A stretch of 64,000 nt of DNA from Diadema setosum (GCF_964275005.1 NC_092694.1:37339971-37403970), one strand, 5' to 3'. Positions 24,195 to 38,720 are shown, numbered from the stretch's first letter. Notes: generated by a model not told the origin, from the sequence alone. Made by a program: numbers and translations.

Positions 24195-27100
24195 TACATT
24201 TTAGGCCACAGTCATCAGTGGTTAAAACCAAAACATGATTTTTAGATTTCTCTATATTTGGTGCATATAGCATGTTGTGTAACTGTGCCAAAAGAAAGTA
24301 CTCACTGTTTGATGATTTTCTACCTTTTATTGAAGTGTGCCAATATAATTTGTAACCAATGACATCTCTCTTGCCTCAGAAAACTCTTGATTCCGATCAT
24401 TGCGACTTCCGGCCAATTATACGTACTAGGTTTACTTGCCGCCACCAAACATGAAGAGTGAAAATCATATAAACCTATCAAAATCATATTTTCACCCTTC
24501 CCAGCAGCTGGGCTGTTGTGCACCTGGAGCTTGACATGTATTACCAGAGACACCTCCCTGTTATTACAGTGTTGTTTGTGTACAGTCGACTTCGCAGCCA
24601 TTTGCCAAGACGCACCAGGGAGGTCACCTCCGTGGATGCACTTACAGTGTAGGACTGTGCCAAAACATACAAACTGTAGCATGTTTTCGCAAGGATGATA
24701 ACATCACAGCTTATCATTGTTTCAGTGTGAACTGAATATTTTAGACATACATGGGAGATGCTCTTAATCGTTACAATCAAATCGCCAGGTAGTGGAGGTA
24801 GGTCTTAATAGTAAATGGAAATACAGTGATTTAAAAGTGATTAGGATAAGTGAAGGATGATGTGGTGTGCAACTCAATTTATAGGCCTACTTCACAATTT
24901 CCAACAAATCAAGGGAGTACTGTGCATTGAAAATGTGCATGATAATATCCCCATGCAAGAATAATAAGGCCCTGTGTAAGGCCTACTAGTAGTACAACGT
25001 ACATAATGTATGCAGAGCACTATAGTGTACTGGTTACTGGTAGTTTCTATACGATGCTTACAATGGGTGTACATTCCAGTAATGAATACACCCTGCCATA
25101 GATCTGTGAATAAACGGGATTTGGCCCACTGCGTGTCATGTTCACACTCATAATGTACTTGCCACCAACAGAGCGTGTGATCTGGTATATTCATAATGTT
25201 TTCTGGTGCATAGAAACCTGCTTGTGTGAAATCTCAACACGCATTTATACAATGTAGTTGCCATACGCTATTATACAGGCATTGTCTGCGCCTATTGATT
25301 GTGGCAGGATGCATTGCATGAATGACTGATTTCACCGTGTAGGTAATAAATTAGTGCTCATCACATTCAACGTTCACAATACTGTACTCCAGATATTAAG
25401 ATCAAAGATCAACTGCTTCGAATTAAAATGAATTGTCTTCCTCAGTAGCTGTATTGATGGCATAAATTGTTTGTAGATTTTGTCATGCGTCATAATGGGT
25501 CACACTTAGATTGTACCTGAGGGAATATATAAGCAGCATGACAAGCCATCAACTAAATTCAGTTTTAGTTATATAATTTGCATATTACTCTGGAAAAGGC
25601 AAAACATAGGTAAAGGGTCAGTATAAAGGGAGCAATTTTCCGAAGGACTGGAAGATGAGGTGTCCAGAACAAAAAGGGATTTTCTTGAATGAGAGCTCAC
25701 CACAAAAGATAAAAAATTAAAAAAAAAATTAAAAAAAATGTATTCTATACCGGTACAGTGACATTATGTGTGCAAATGTACAATGTGGCGAATGTATAGG
25801 AATGTTGTATGCATTAGAAATCTGATCACTGATATCTATAGATCATGTGACGACAGTTGAAAGGTCAAGACCAGGTTCTCAGGTTCTCTGGTTCTGAGAT
25901 TCACAAGTTAGCATGGAAAAAGGCTTTGAATATATATGTACCATACTTGGTAAAGACCAGTAGCGTACAAACTGACGTAGCAACACTCAGGAATTTTGTG
26001 TTGTATGTAAAATGTGCATCCAAGGGTCTTCACAAAATACAGTGTAGAGTATGGTACTGTATCACAATTCACTGATACACAAGAGGAACATTTTGGCCTT
26101 GCAAATTCTCTTTGATATGATTTTTTCTTCATCTTTTCTCTATAGGCCTTAATGGTACGCAAATGCTAGCAAATGTTCAAACAAGTGCATGTATTTTAAT
26201 ACAGGGTATTCATGTAATCAAGTACTGTATGCTGCAGACTGTCCTTTCCCATGTGGATTTAGTGAATGTGTTCCAAATTTTGTGCCAATCACCATTTCAA
26301 TATCAGTGCTTATCACCCATAATGATATGTTTTCTTTGCCATAATTGTATAGCATTCCAGAGCAAGAGATCAATTACAGAACTTGTCTCTTTTTTTTCCT
26401 GCCTTTTGTACAAATTCAACACTTGATTGCACAATGAATTTGGTATTTTATCAGTGCTGCACAATAAATCATTATAATAATCAGTCATATTGTTAATACT
26501 TTTGTACATCTGTGCACAAGAACTGTAGAAAAAAAGTCAGAACTAATTTTGCAAGCAAGCATGTAAAAAACTAGTAAATCTGCTGGTTGCTTGGATGTAG
26601 AGAAGGCAATTCGATGCATCCATGGTCCATTTTGGCATCAAATGGGAACCACTATGAAAGGGTTGTCTTTATTTCCAATGGAGAGCATGCAGTCAAATGT
26701 TCTGAAGGAATTGATAAGGTTTACATCATCATCAGTCAATGATGGGGTGTGCCACTGAGTTGTATTTGTTGAATAACCTTGGCGTGCATGAATAAATTTG
26801 CCAATGTTCCTTTATGTGCTGTAGTTATAGACTTTTCCCATGAGAGCAAGCTAGTATGTGATGAAGACTGCTTCATTCTTACTCGAGGGAGAATAGGGCC
26901 TTTGTACAATACAAACATGCAGGACTATTTCCTTAGAGTGACCAGGGAGTTATCTCTCCATGGAATGACCTTCCTCCCCACTTTCCATTCAAATTAAATA
27001 CTGTGTATTGTATGCTGTATTTGTTGTATGGCTCAAGATTTGGCTGTAGGCAAGCCTGTCCGACAGTATGTTGCTTGTTTGAGAATTCATACTCTCTCCC

Positions 27101-30082
27101 TCCGCCTGATTTCCTTCTTCTTTTTTTTTTCAGTATGCAGATGATTACTCCTAATACTATAAGAGTGTAGATTGATTTGAATACTGTAGGGAGGTGAGAC
27201 CTCCCTGATTTGAAGCTTTATAGATTATGATTTTAAAATCATTTTGATATTAAAATCATTGTTACATGTACTGCTGTTGCAATTACCACTACGATCATAA
27301 GTTATTTCTGGGATTGTGTGTGCACGATAAAGCAGTGCTCTGAGACTGTTGCTGTTTGTACATGATGTACATGCAGTCTTACATTGTACATGTATTTCCT
27401 GTATTTCGCAATTTTACAATGAAATTATCACAACTGGGTGGGCCCTGAGGGCACCATCCTGATTTTATTTTTGTTTGTTTGTTTGTTTGCTTGTTTGTTT
27501 GATTTTTGGTGATGGTACATCATGTAACTGCCAGTGTCTAGTTTTCCTATTGTTGCATGTCATACATGTATCCCTCTCTTTTAACAACAAACTGCAAATT
27601 AATATGGGAAAGCAGTCATACTGTATAAGATTGTCGGTAGAAACAGCCATAAATACAGAATGATAAAATTAAGAAGTGCATATATCAGGGTAGAGAAAGA
27701 GGGAGTGATACCAGCTAAAGTATTTCCTTGTGTTCATGTAAAGTTACAATGTATTTAATACAAGAATTATTTCTCCCATTTAGCTCCGTGGGGCCCATTC
27801 ACACACAAAAGTTATTGGTTCATCATGGGTCAAAAATTACATTCAGATATAAATTGTATGATCTAGCAATCTTTCCACAAGGTCTATAGTACTTAAAGTA
27901 TGACTGTACTCTCTACATGTAGGTAGAATAGAATTTTTCTTAAATGAAAATCTGTCTCATATTGATGCAAGTGGGTTCCAAGGCATGAGACTATAGTTTA
28001 CTGGCCCAACAATCATCCCATGGTGGATGTGATGTTTCTGTTCCTGGTATTTAATCGCTTCAAAAAGAATATGATAAGGCTGCAGGCTGTCATAAATATG
28101 TAGAATTCCAGTAGCAAAACCTAGTGTTCAGGTACTGGTTAAAATCTGACCATCAGAAATATGTCATGCAACATAATTATGAGAATTGCAGGGTATACAA
28201 GAAATGCACTAATTTTGTTCCTACATGTATGTATATAGATCATGTTCCATGTTAATTTTCAGGGCATCTGTATATGTGCAGTGTGAAATTAATGTCAATA
28301 GTCAATGGCAATGATAGATGAAATAAATGTCATTTTAGTTTAACTTTGATCACACACCATTATTCATACATGCATGTATATCTGTTGCAGAATATTGTCA
28401 AGAGCTTCAATAAATGGATAAGTTTATAACTCATCCATGAATTGACATTAGAAGCATACAATTATTTATTCTCAAATGTACTTTGTCATTGTATTCCATA
28501 AACTTAGCAAATTCAGTATGTTCCATCTAATCCTTTTGCCTTATAGGATAGCAAAATGATTCAGGATTGTTGCTTTTTTGAGAACAAGATATTCAATGAC
28601 ATTCACTCATCAGCGAATTTACGTGATGACTGAATGAGTTATCAGTGTGTTTTAAGTTCATGAACTTTTATAGTGATGGCTGGGCCCATTAGTAGATTCA
28701 TGATATTTTAGAAGTACATTGTACATGTATGTTCTTATTTGATGCATGTACTGTACAGAAACTGTTCATGAAGTATGTAGCTAGAGGACATGACAAAGTT
28801 TCCCTTTGGTGTTGTAAGTGTTTTTTTTTTTTTAAGCAACAATTACAAGGGTAAAGTAGTGAAACATGAAGTAGTTCAATATTCTTCATACTAATTGCAG
28901 GGGTTGAACCTCGAGTTATCTCAGGGCCATAGGGTGAGGGCTTGCGTAAGATTTGCAGATTCTATATCATAGTGCTTGTTTCATCACAAGATGTTTATTG
29001 CCATCAATCATTAACTTGACCGACAAATACGCACATTTATAATCATTCAAAAATACTTGCTCACTGAGGGTGATCTGTGTGCACTGCAAATACTTAAACT
29101 CAATAGTCAAGATACAGTGTTCCTTCTCAGTATGATAGTTTGTTTGTTTGTTTGTTTTTTAATTGAAATTTCATCCTGACCTTATGTTGCTTCGAATATA
29201 AACAAGAAAATCAGAAAAGTAAATCAGTTAATTTTGTGGGAAAACTTGGACAAACTAACAAAATTATGAAGTGTACAAATTTAGAGAGTGAAAAATCAGC
29301 AAATCTGTGTGATGTATAGTTGTTGAGCAGCTCTCCTTGGCTCCATTTGTTTTGAACACAAATTTTACTAATTTTTGTTTTTCTAAAATATAATATACAC
29401 TCTATATCAAATGTATACAGAACTTGTCCACTGAGAAGGAGTACATACACTGTACAAACTCGTATTAATAGTATTATATCAAATACAGGGTCTGAAGAGA
29501 CTTTTTCTTGGGAGTAGAATAAAATCATTGTGTTAACTTTATTTGGGAAACAATTGCAGAACCTATAAGTTCAAAAGAAAATCTTAAACTTAAAAGGACA
29601 AATTTACAATAGTTCCTGGAGACTACGATGTTATACGTAGATCCTTATAGTCAATTTCAAATGCATGACTGTATTGAAATCAAGTACCTGATATTTCTGT
29701 TGTGCTATTATACCAATGTAGGATATCTGCCTGCTTTTACATAGACTGCGTGTATTGCAATTTGTGATGGGGGTGGGGGCTGTAATCTTTTTCAAAGTCT
29801 CAGACTGAATTTCAGGGTATGTCTGATAACATTAGATCTAGAATATGTATTGTACGTCTTGCCTTTATTTTTTGGATCTTTTTATCACTGTTGTACAATG
29901 CAATTACGTTTCTATTTTAAATTGTGCTTACTCTTCGCAAGCATACCAAGTACATTTTCTAACCATTGTAATATGTGGGAGGAGGGAAGCAGATCTGCTT
30001 ATCATGTATCCTTTGTTTGGAGTCAATGTTGTTATCTGTGTTCATGTTTTATTTGATGGGAACGTTCTTGTGTGCAAGGCCA
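24195..30082. other. Long gene-poor stretch
   Basis: Nearly 6 kb of AT-rich DNA with (TTTG)n tracts near 27472 and 29148 and frequent TACATGTA octamers. Open frames of up to 120 codons (24320-24682, - strand) have no recognisable motif, splice context or coding bias that I can see. No element with clear ends was found. Confidence 0.5.
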
Positions 30083-30472
30083 TTAAAGGGATAGTACAGT
30101 ATTGGTGGAGATGAGAATTGGGTTTTTAACTTTTTGCAAGATACCAAGAAAACACTTACGAAATAGTACAGTGCATACCATTTTAGGAGGAATTAAAAGT
30201 TTATTCGATGAAAATCGGGTTTGGAATGACTGAAACATCCAAAAACAAAGTAAAACAAAGCAATCGTGATATTAAGTGTGGGTCCCGCACTTTACTAGAA
30301 TCGCTCTGTTTTGGATAACTCAGCCATTTCAAAACCAATTTTTGTCAAATAAACGTTAATTCCTCATGGAATTACATGCTCTTTCTATTTCACAAGAGGT
30401 TTCTCATTATCTCACCAAAAATGTTAAAAACCTGAAATTAGGTCTCAACCAAAACTATACGATCCCTTTAAC
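30083..30472. mobile_element. 390-bp MITE with TTAAAGGGAT ends
   Basis: TTAAAGGGATAGTAC at the left is mirrored by CTATACGATCCCTTTAA at the right. If the outer TTAA is a target duplication, the element proper starts AGGGAT. The interior is AT-rich and non-coding and contains GGGTCCCGCAC. A TTAA target would fit a piggyBac-like origin, but this was not tested. Confidence 0.85.
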
Positions 30473-33370
30473 TCATCGTCTGTTTGTACTGTCTAGACTA
30501 ATAAGACTTCAAGTATCCCCCTGAAAGAGAGTATTTTGAATTAAAACAACTTAATCATGACAAAACAGCCGTATTCTTTCTTGTCGTCATTAACTTTGTA
30601 TGTTGTATGTACCATTTACATTATCGCTATAAAGTCACATTAAGAGGTCTACCTTGTAGTTGTATTACGTTTATACAATACTTGACATTTCACACATAGA
30701 TTATATACAAATACGTGCATGCAGCACTTGTAATCACAGCTGTTACATAAAATGTATTGCAGTATTTCCTTTACGTGTACTGCAAAACAGTGGAAACATT
30801 AATTTTATATTGCATAATTACCCACCAATAACAATCTCTCAAGAGAAAGTAAAAACTGCCAACAAGTTCTTACTGATTAAGGGCTATAGATTTTTTGCAA
30901 AGCACAGAAAAGCATACTTGGCCTATGCTCAAAAATGAAAAAGAAACGCTGATCGTTGATATGTAGGCCTATAATAGATTATTCTTTTGCACCGTATAAT
31001 TATAGTCACATGGAAACAAAGACCATGCGCGAAGCAAGTGTTCGACGTTGAGGATGTGTAATGTTAGTGTGCTCCATGGGCTAAGATCCACGAATACTGT
31101 ACATAGCATCCAAGGTTAAAGACCTCATTAGTGTAAGCCGACACTTTATCTCTTATTAGACTGCTTCCTTTGCACAGTGATACACATTTCCAGATCTACA
31201 ATTTGTAGGTCAGTCACCAGGTCCAAACACGTGCTTCGGATCGGCCGACATACATCTTCCTCTCTTGCTCTCAGGATGTGTTCCATGTGTTTATGTCACA
31301 CGCACAGACTTTTTGATCTTTGACCTTCAGTCTGATTACACTTTTCACATCTTATCGCGTACATGTTCTTCCTTCATAATCATTATGATGAAACATATGT
31401 ATTCATCGAGTTCCCCGACACCAGTAATTCCATCTTTTTCCTTCAAGGAAGGCGAGACTGCATGCTCAAGACTTGAAAGCCCCATTCCATAGGCTTTGGT
31501 ATTAAAAAAAACAACAACAACAACAACAACAAATGAAATGTCTCACTACAGCAACAAAATATTATTTCTGATTTATGTCATGTCTAGAAGCGAAAAATTT
31601 AGAGGGAAAATATAATGATAATACTGTATGTAGCTTTTGTTTGTCAGAAAATTGTGTTGCAAGGGGCACCAAAAAAAAAAAAAAAAAAAATTCACTATTG
31701 CTTCTTGGTGCCATAACACTCTAAAGAGGAGCATTTTCATTCCAGTGCTTTGCTGAAGAACTATTGTATTTCTAACATTAATTGTTTAGGAGGCATATCA
31801 GAACACATACAGAACATGATTGCTGCCAATCAATTTGTTAATGTACATCTCATCCGTTTGTGGGTGCATGTTTTTTATGAGTCTGTGTGTATTCGCTTTG
31901 CTGTATCATCATTATTATAATTTTGAAGTAGTCACTTTTTTGAAAGATTTGCTGTAGATGTAGTAAAGTAGATAAATCATGTAGCAGACATTCATTTAGA
32001 TAATTGTGGAAGTATTACTATCATCAAACACAATACGACGACCTTTATTGATATACATTTCTACAGAAGTCAATGCTGTGGAATTGATATAATTCATTTA
32101 ACACACATGTCTTTCTTTCTTTCTTTCATTCATTTCTTCCTGCTACCATTTGCTCTGGTATACCCAGAACTATGAAAAGTATAGCTCTCTCTCTCTCTCT
32201 GCATTATACCTTGGGCACCTGCAGGTAAAGTATTCACCGTCTCTTTGTTTGTTTGTTTGTTTGTTTTTTTTTTTTGAGAATATTTATCACCGATTGCATG
32301 GTGTTGGTATATTTGAAACTTATAATAACTACATAGACAACTTCCTTAATGCACAACGTATCATGTAGAAGAAAATTAGAACACATTGTATGACATTTGT
32401 TCTAAGGTGACACTGATGTAGACTTTGTGTCGTGTGATTGTGTTCTGTTTTTGTTTTTCTTTTGTAGGGGGAACTAATTTTGTAATTTTCGTTGTATAGC
32501 GTTGGTATTCTTTTGAAAGTGTGTTTTAATGTTGATATGCAATTGTATGTCACGCTTTGCACTTTGGGTGAATGAGGGTCACATTGGTAGTTAGTGGCTA
32601 CAGGCTGTGGGCTGCAATAAAGTTTGTGTTTTATATATCTCAGTATTATACATGTATATAATTCACTTGAGGTTAAATGGTGATGCATTTTAATAGTCCG
32701 GTGGACACTGAGCACATACACTGTATCTGCACTCTGGTCACTGTCAAACTAAAAACCTGGTCCATAAAGAGGAATTATACCAAAATGAATATGTGGATTT
32801 GATGAATGCAGCAGTGAGCCAGTTCGGAGTTTGCTCATGTTCACATTGGTATAACAAATGACTTTTTTTTTCGCAGTTGGTTAGGCACGTCACTCGTTTA
32901 CGAGGCGACATCATTTTTTATAGTGAAGGGGTCTTTATCCGTCGGTATGGCTTTTCTTGACTACTTTAAAACAATTGTTAAAGTTAAGTTAACCATTGCG
33001 TCGTTAGATTACATACATGTTCAGTAAGACAAGGTAAATACTTCAAATCTATAAGCAATATGAATTATGTACACACACTTAGAACGTAATGTTCCTGACA
33101 CAGTAACTTAGAAAGCATTTTAAAAGTTTCACATGTTTTCACAAACTTTGCACTTAAATCGTACATAATTTCCGGTTTGGGTATTTTGACATTAATTCCG
33201 CATCGAAAAGAAAAAGTTATATCTTTCACATCAAATCATTGGTATATTATTGTTAACTTAAAACATACCTTTTGCATTATGTTTTTGTGTGGAAACACTA
33301 TAATATGGGAGATTGATGACACCTATTGATATCTAACACTGAGAAAAGAAATGATACAGTATAATTAGCG
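30473..33370. other. Intergenic DNA with microsatellites
   Basis: Contains (CAA)n near 31510-31531, an A-run near 31671-31690, (CT)n near 32187-32200 and (TTTG)n near 32243-32265. Small open frames (31265-31492 +, 32329-32721 -) are not recognisable. No gene is supported. Confidence 0.5.
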
Positions 33371-33510
33371 CTTAGAAACGTAATAAGCGCTTTATAAATG
33401 ATATTTTTTATCATTGTTGTTATTATTATTATTATTATTATTATTTTCACCATTATTATTATTATTATCGTTATTATTGTTATTATTATTATTATCATTA
33501 TCATCATTTG
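33371..33510 (+). repeat. LINE-tail-like segment plus (ATT)n microsatellite
   Basis: AAGCGCTTTATAAATGATAT followed by a long imperfect ATT/ATC tract resembles the 3' ends of L2/CR1-like elements, which end in short tandem repeats. A similar segment is at 50929-50975. Only the tail is present. Confidence 0.4.
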
Positions 33511-33724
33511 ACAATGCTCGACATTAGCGGTGGCCCAAGGCCACCCAAAATGGATATAGGGCCACCATTCTTCCAAGAGGGCTGGCTATCTTTTGGTTGT
33601 CCGATCGGGCAGCGAATATTAAAAATGAATTCCTGTGTTTCCTTTTTTTTCTTTTTTTCTTTTTTTTTTGTTCAGGCCACCAAAATTTCAGATTAAAAAG
33701 TTTTAAGTTGCCCATTCGGACCAC

Positions 33725-33763
<39 letters not shown>

Positions 33764-35329
33764 CCAAACCCTGATGCCCTGATATACACACGTAAATTGA
33801 AACAGAAATTAACTTCAGCTTTCCAAGACAAATGTATAGCGCGAAATGTACTTAATTGAACTCTCATACAGCACAGATTTTTTTTTTTTTGTTTTAAGGC
33901 CCAAAATGATGCCCAAATCATAGTCATTAACAAAACGAAATTTCAGTTTCACAAATATTAATAGGAAATAGGACAAAACGAGAAATAGCACACTATATAA
34001 TTAATAGCAGGTATAGAGTAGTATAGATTGCAATAGATTTTACTTAAAAAACCATGCAGTGCCGTAAACCACACAGATTTAAAAAGGGGATGTCTTCTCA
34101 CTCTCACGTAAGTTTAACTTTTTGAAAATGCACACTTAGCGCCTGCATTCGTAGATCAACAGCTCGTGACTCGGTACTCATGATTCCTGTAACATTTCAC
34201 AACACACTTTTTCTGATATTGATACTTCCCCTTTAGATTGAGTCGCACTTACCCAAAATGTTCGATGCCTTTACCTTTTGTCGATTGTTCTGTTTGTTTC
34301 AATTAAGTCATGCACATAGTTGTATGGTATTGTGGTTTGAGCATTGTTGGTCACGTTAAACAAAACAGTGCACTTTTTATTTTACCTGTTTGGTTTCTGC
34401 GTATATACTAGTTTCCTTTTAAAAACAAAAACAAAAAAGAAAGTTCAGAAAACAAAAGTATAAAAGTCATGTGCCGGGTATAACATTGTTTTTCCTTTGG
34501 CACGTATTTGGAAAAAAGAATATCTACAGGAACAAAATTATCATTGCACTGTATATACATGGTACACGTAGTTATTAAGTGAAAAATAAAGACATCAGGG
34601 ATATTAGATCATTGTAATAAGAGGTTTTCAGCACAGATGATTTTTCGCTTTTGTTTTTCATTCCAGAACACAGTTGCTTAAAATGGGGTTAGCGATCCGT
34701 TTTCGGTTTTGTTTTTGTTTTTGTTTTTGTTTTTGTTTTTGTTTTTGTTTTTTGTTTAACATATCTCCACGTGATATCAAGTAGTCCTACACTGTAGTTT
34801 GTAATGTCAAAGTCTCTACTATTCATATAACTATATTATGCTTAATGTTCAAGGAGACGCTATAAACTCTATGTAATGCTTTGTGATAGGAAACAAGCAA
34901 TGACCATCGGAGCTACAATGACTTGTCTTGTACATCCATTCCACAGATCTGCCGAGATGCTTCAGTGTGTCGACCCAGGTAAGCTGGGTGGATTCCACGC
35001 TGGTGAAGTCGGTGGTATCTGCGGTTGACTCGCACTCGTATGGAGAGGAAGTGTGGGGTCTTTACTGACCTGCTGTGAGATGTTTCCCACCAGTGACGTC
35101 ATCAGCCACCAAGCCTAGTCGTGTTTGGAGGACTTTTTATATCAGTCTATTGGTAAAGCAAATTCTCCAGCGGAAACTTATTAAAGGGGGTCGGATATAT
35201 AAAAATAACAAATTTACTTTTTACAGATTTCAACTTTTTGTGTTGTTAGTAAAGTTTGTTTTGTTTGTGTATTTTGTTTCTGTACCTTGATATAGTGAAA
35301 AACCTGATACATGTACAAAAAAAAAAAAT
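33511..35329. other. Intergenic DNA with A-run and hexanucleotide repeat
   Basis: Holds an A-run of about 33 bp near 33730-33761 and a (GTTTTT)n tract at about 34706-34756. A small GC-richer island at 34920-35110 has splice-like motifs on both strands and a TGACGTCA palindrome near 35092, but no gene can be assigned. Confidence 0.5.
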
Positions 35330-35529
35330 ACAGTGTACTCTCTTTATAATGAGCACGGAATTCCGGTTACAACGAAGTAAAAATTCAAGCCGCAACATTG
35401 TTCGCTCTGTATCAAATTATTTTCATTGTTTATTTTGTTCGGTTATAACGAAATTTCGAATAACATAATCAATAACGAAAGAAAACTGCCGATCCCGAGG
35501 AGTTCGTTATAACGGGAGTATACATACTG
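35330..35529. mobile_element. 200-bp MITE with CAGT-TACTCTC-TTATAA ends
   Basis: CAGTGTACTCTCTTTATAAT at the left is mirrored, with mismatches, by GTTATAACGGGAGTATACAT at the right. The interior repeats TTATAACGAA-type motifs. Non-coding. Ends of this kind are common in mariner/pogo-like MITEs; the superfamily was not tested. Confidence 0.75.
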
Positions 35530-37018
35530 CAATGTCATGGTTTGAGGTGGTCCCCTGTATACATTCAATATTTTTCCGTTGCAATGCTCACAAACGCTGC
35601 AAAAGGCTGAATATTTATGCGTTACATTTATTGTTTGTAGCTGAATTAAATCTATGCAATGCCTATGATAAATTATGATTTAAGTGGAATTTCTGTGATT
35701 TTGTTTTGCTTTTGGTTCACAGTGTTTCAGAATCAAAGCATAAATGTATTGGCAGGATGTAATTGCAAAGTATTAATGGCCAAAAAGATAAGAAGATACA
35801 GTAATGTGTCACTGTAAATGATAATCTTGTTGTATGATATAAAAATAAGTCCTACATTTATTGTATACAGCAGAAGAGGAACACATTTTGCTGTTTGATG
35901 CACTTGATGACTCAATAACAAAACATTGTTCTCTACAAACTGGTGGGAAGTGCTGTAGAGCTACTACCTTTAAACTATCAAATTGCACTTCAGTTGAGAT
36001 AATTGTCTGGAAATAGGCATAAGTTCATTGATCCAAACCATTTCGAAGCATGCAGCCTCTAGGCTATATTCCATCACTGGTCTTGCAAGAAAGGTCAGAA
36101 AGGGCAAAAAGATACGAAAAAATTAACAATGTATAGACACATGTGTGTATGGAAAACATTTCCCCATACAAAAAATATGTATTTATATCATGTATGGATT
36201 CGTAATAATGTAGGGTCCTATAGAAACACAAGACACGAGTACTAGTAATTATTGTTGCGTAAGTATTCAATAGCTGAGCAGTTCGGTGGAAATGTCTGTA
36301 AAATTGCAGTGATAAAAATTGTAGCTCGTAGTTACCTCTATATGATTGTATGTGTTTTGTGGAAAGTATCATAGAGTTAATGTAAACTATTAGCAGTTAC
36401 TGTAAACTTGAATAAAGAATTAAGTAAAGAACTATCCGAAAGAGTTTAATTCAAGTTATCAACTGCGTAGCTCCAACGGGTCGTATTTATTTCATGGTTT
36501 GGAGTGTTCAAGTTGGAAAACACAATAGGGGCCCATTTTCTACTTGATTAAAAAAATAAATAAAAAATCCGGAAAACACACAGTCGAGTTATCATGACGG
36601 TTCTTAGGGAATAGAGACGTTATATATTGCGTCCCGTGAATCGTAATTAAACCTAACTGAGGCAATCATGTCGTTACCTCAAACTTTATTGTTATTCATT
36701 GTCTATATGGATATCAATAGCGGTACGATATCACTATAAGTGTGCGTTATAATGATTTATGTGTATTTTTATTATAGTCAATACTTCTGTTGACTTTCCA
36801 CTGCTTATTTCGAAAAGCGCTATAGATAGAAATGTGGTTCACTCTTCTTTTCTTCTTATTGTTATCATTAGTACATATTTTGTAGTAGTATAGGAGTATT
36901 GTAGTGTTGTTTATTATCATTATTGTTATTACAAAATGTGTATTATTATTCTAATTTTTATTTTCATTCATTATGTTTTTATCTGTCCTTATTTATATTC
37001 ATTTTAATTTGCAGTTCT
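35530..37018. other. Intergenic DNA, nothing recognised
   Basis: AT-rich; includes AAAGCGCTATAGATAG near 36815, which recalls the LINE-tail motif but without a repeat tail. No gene is seen. Confidence 0.5.
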
Positions 37019-37175
37019 GGGGCCCGTTGCATAAAAGTTACAATTATGGTAACTTTGCCATCCAATGGTAACTTCCATGGAATTCTTGATTTTGATTGGC
37101 TGTTGAGTATTGTTGCCATGGTAGTTACCACTGGATGGCAAAGTTACCATAATTGTAACTTTTATGCAACAGGCC
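37019..37175. mobile_element. Foldback MITE, copy C
   Basis: 157 bp that fold into one hairpin, with ends GGGGCCCGTTGCATAAAAGT and TTTTATGCAACAGGCC. The core (CTTGATTTTGATTGGCTGTT) is the reverse complement of the core of copy B at 3369-3542, so the two copies lie in opposite orientation. Confidence 0.93.
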
Positions 37176-37415
37176 TCAGATTTTGATGAATACAGTATTT
37201 GTAATAGATTTTTAGTTCTTCAGCCATTTTACAGTACTCATCGGGTAGTCGTGCTGCATCCTCGTGTTATCAATATAGATTATGAAGTTTATGTATAGTT
37301 TTTATATTGTACGATATAATTAGTTTTATGATAATACCAGAATAAAGGCTTTGCACAACAGAGAAATCATCTCCAGCCTTTCGTATAATTTGTGAGCATG
37401 GTTGTCGTGTTTCAA

Positions 37416-38404
37416 TAGGCGTTTTCACATCTGCCCGATGTTTCGAAATAGCGCGCTATTTTCTGACTTGGGAAATTTTCCCGATAGCGAAATAGCGCGC
37501 TATTTGATAATGTGAACACAAATTAACGCGCTAATTGTATCGCTCTGATTAGGCGTTTTCACATCAGCCCGATGTTTTCAAATAGCGCGCTATTTTCTGA
37601 CTTCGGAAATTTTCCCGATAGCACAATAGCGCGCTATTTGATAATGTGAAGCACAAATTAGCACGCTAATTGTATCGCTCCGATCGAGAAAATTTCTCGA
37701 GTCCAACTCGGGAAATTTCTGAAATAGCGGGATAGTAGCGCGCTATTTGATAATGTGAAAACGACTCGAGAAATTAGCGCGATGAATTCCATCATGCCTA
37801 ACGTGTGTGACCCGATCGATCGAGGCAAACTGCACACAAATCATGAAGAATTTTTGAGAGGGCACACACATTACTGATGTTGTTTGCATATACACAGCTG
37901 TCGAATTAGCTATTTTAAAAATGTTAACTATTCGGGCTATCCCCCTCTACGGGCTGATGTGAATAAGAAATGAAATAGGGCTCTAATTCGCAATCGCGAA
38001 AAATATTTCGAGCTTGGATTTTTATCGGGCTGATGTGAAAACGCTTATTGAGAAAATTTCTCGAGTCCAAATCGGGAAATTTCTGAAATAGCGGGATAGT
38101 CGCGCGCTATTTGATAATGTGAAAACGACTCGAGAAATTAGCGCGATGCATCCCATTATGCCTAGCGTGTGTGACCCGATCGATCGAGGCAAACTGCACA
38201 CAAATCATGAGGAATTTTTGAGAGGGCACACACAATCATTACTTCTGCTGTTTGCACATACTCGGCTGTCGAATTAGCTCGAAAAAAAAAATCGGTCTAA
38301 GTCTCTTCGGGCTGATGTGAATAAGAAATGAAATAGCGCGCTAGTTCGCAATCGCGAAAATATTTCGAGCTTGGATTTTTATCGGGCTGATGTGAAAACG
38401 CCTA
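37416..38404. mobile_element. Outer copy of a ~490-bp TIR element, split by a second copy of itself
   Basis: The left end (TAGGCGTTTTCACATC) and right end (GATGTGAAAACGCCTA) are inverted repeats. The first 133 bp and the last 357 bp together make one element length of about 490 bp; the middle is another full copy. Many AATAGCGCGCTATT palindromes and TCTCGAG motifs are present. Non-coding. Confidence 0.85.
37549..38047. mobile_element. Inner copy of the same TIR element
   Basis: Bounded by TTAGGCGTTTTCACATCAGC and GCTGATGTGAAAACGCTTA, about 496 bp. It is intact across the point (about 37684) where the outer copy is interrupted. The flanking TTA on both sides may be the target duplication. Confidence 0.83.
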
Positions 38405-38645
38405 CTGGGGGATTTATTCGTAGAAAGGTGATGTGTCATTCCACTGAGGACACAAAAAACAATCCAGAGAATCCATTTTGGGCAACGTGATTTTGTTGGA
38501 AATGAAGTGTGCACCACCAGATCGTGAAAGACACATAATAATGGGGTGGATATTACATGCACTTACATGTACACATGGGTGAATTAAGTGATGTGGGGCG
38601 GATCCAGGAATTCCAGAAAAAAGGGGGGGGGGCAAAATGAAATTA

Positions 38646-38688
<43 letters not shown>

Positions 38689-38720
38689 TATATATATATA
38701 TATATATATACATACATATA

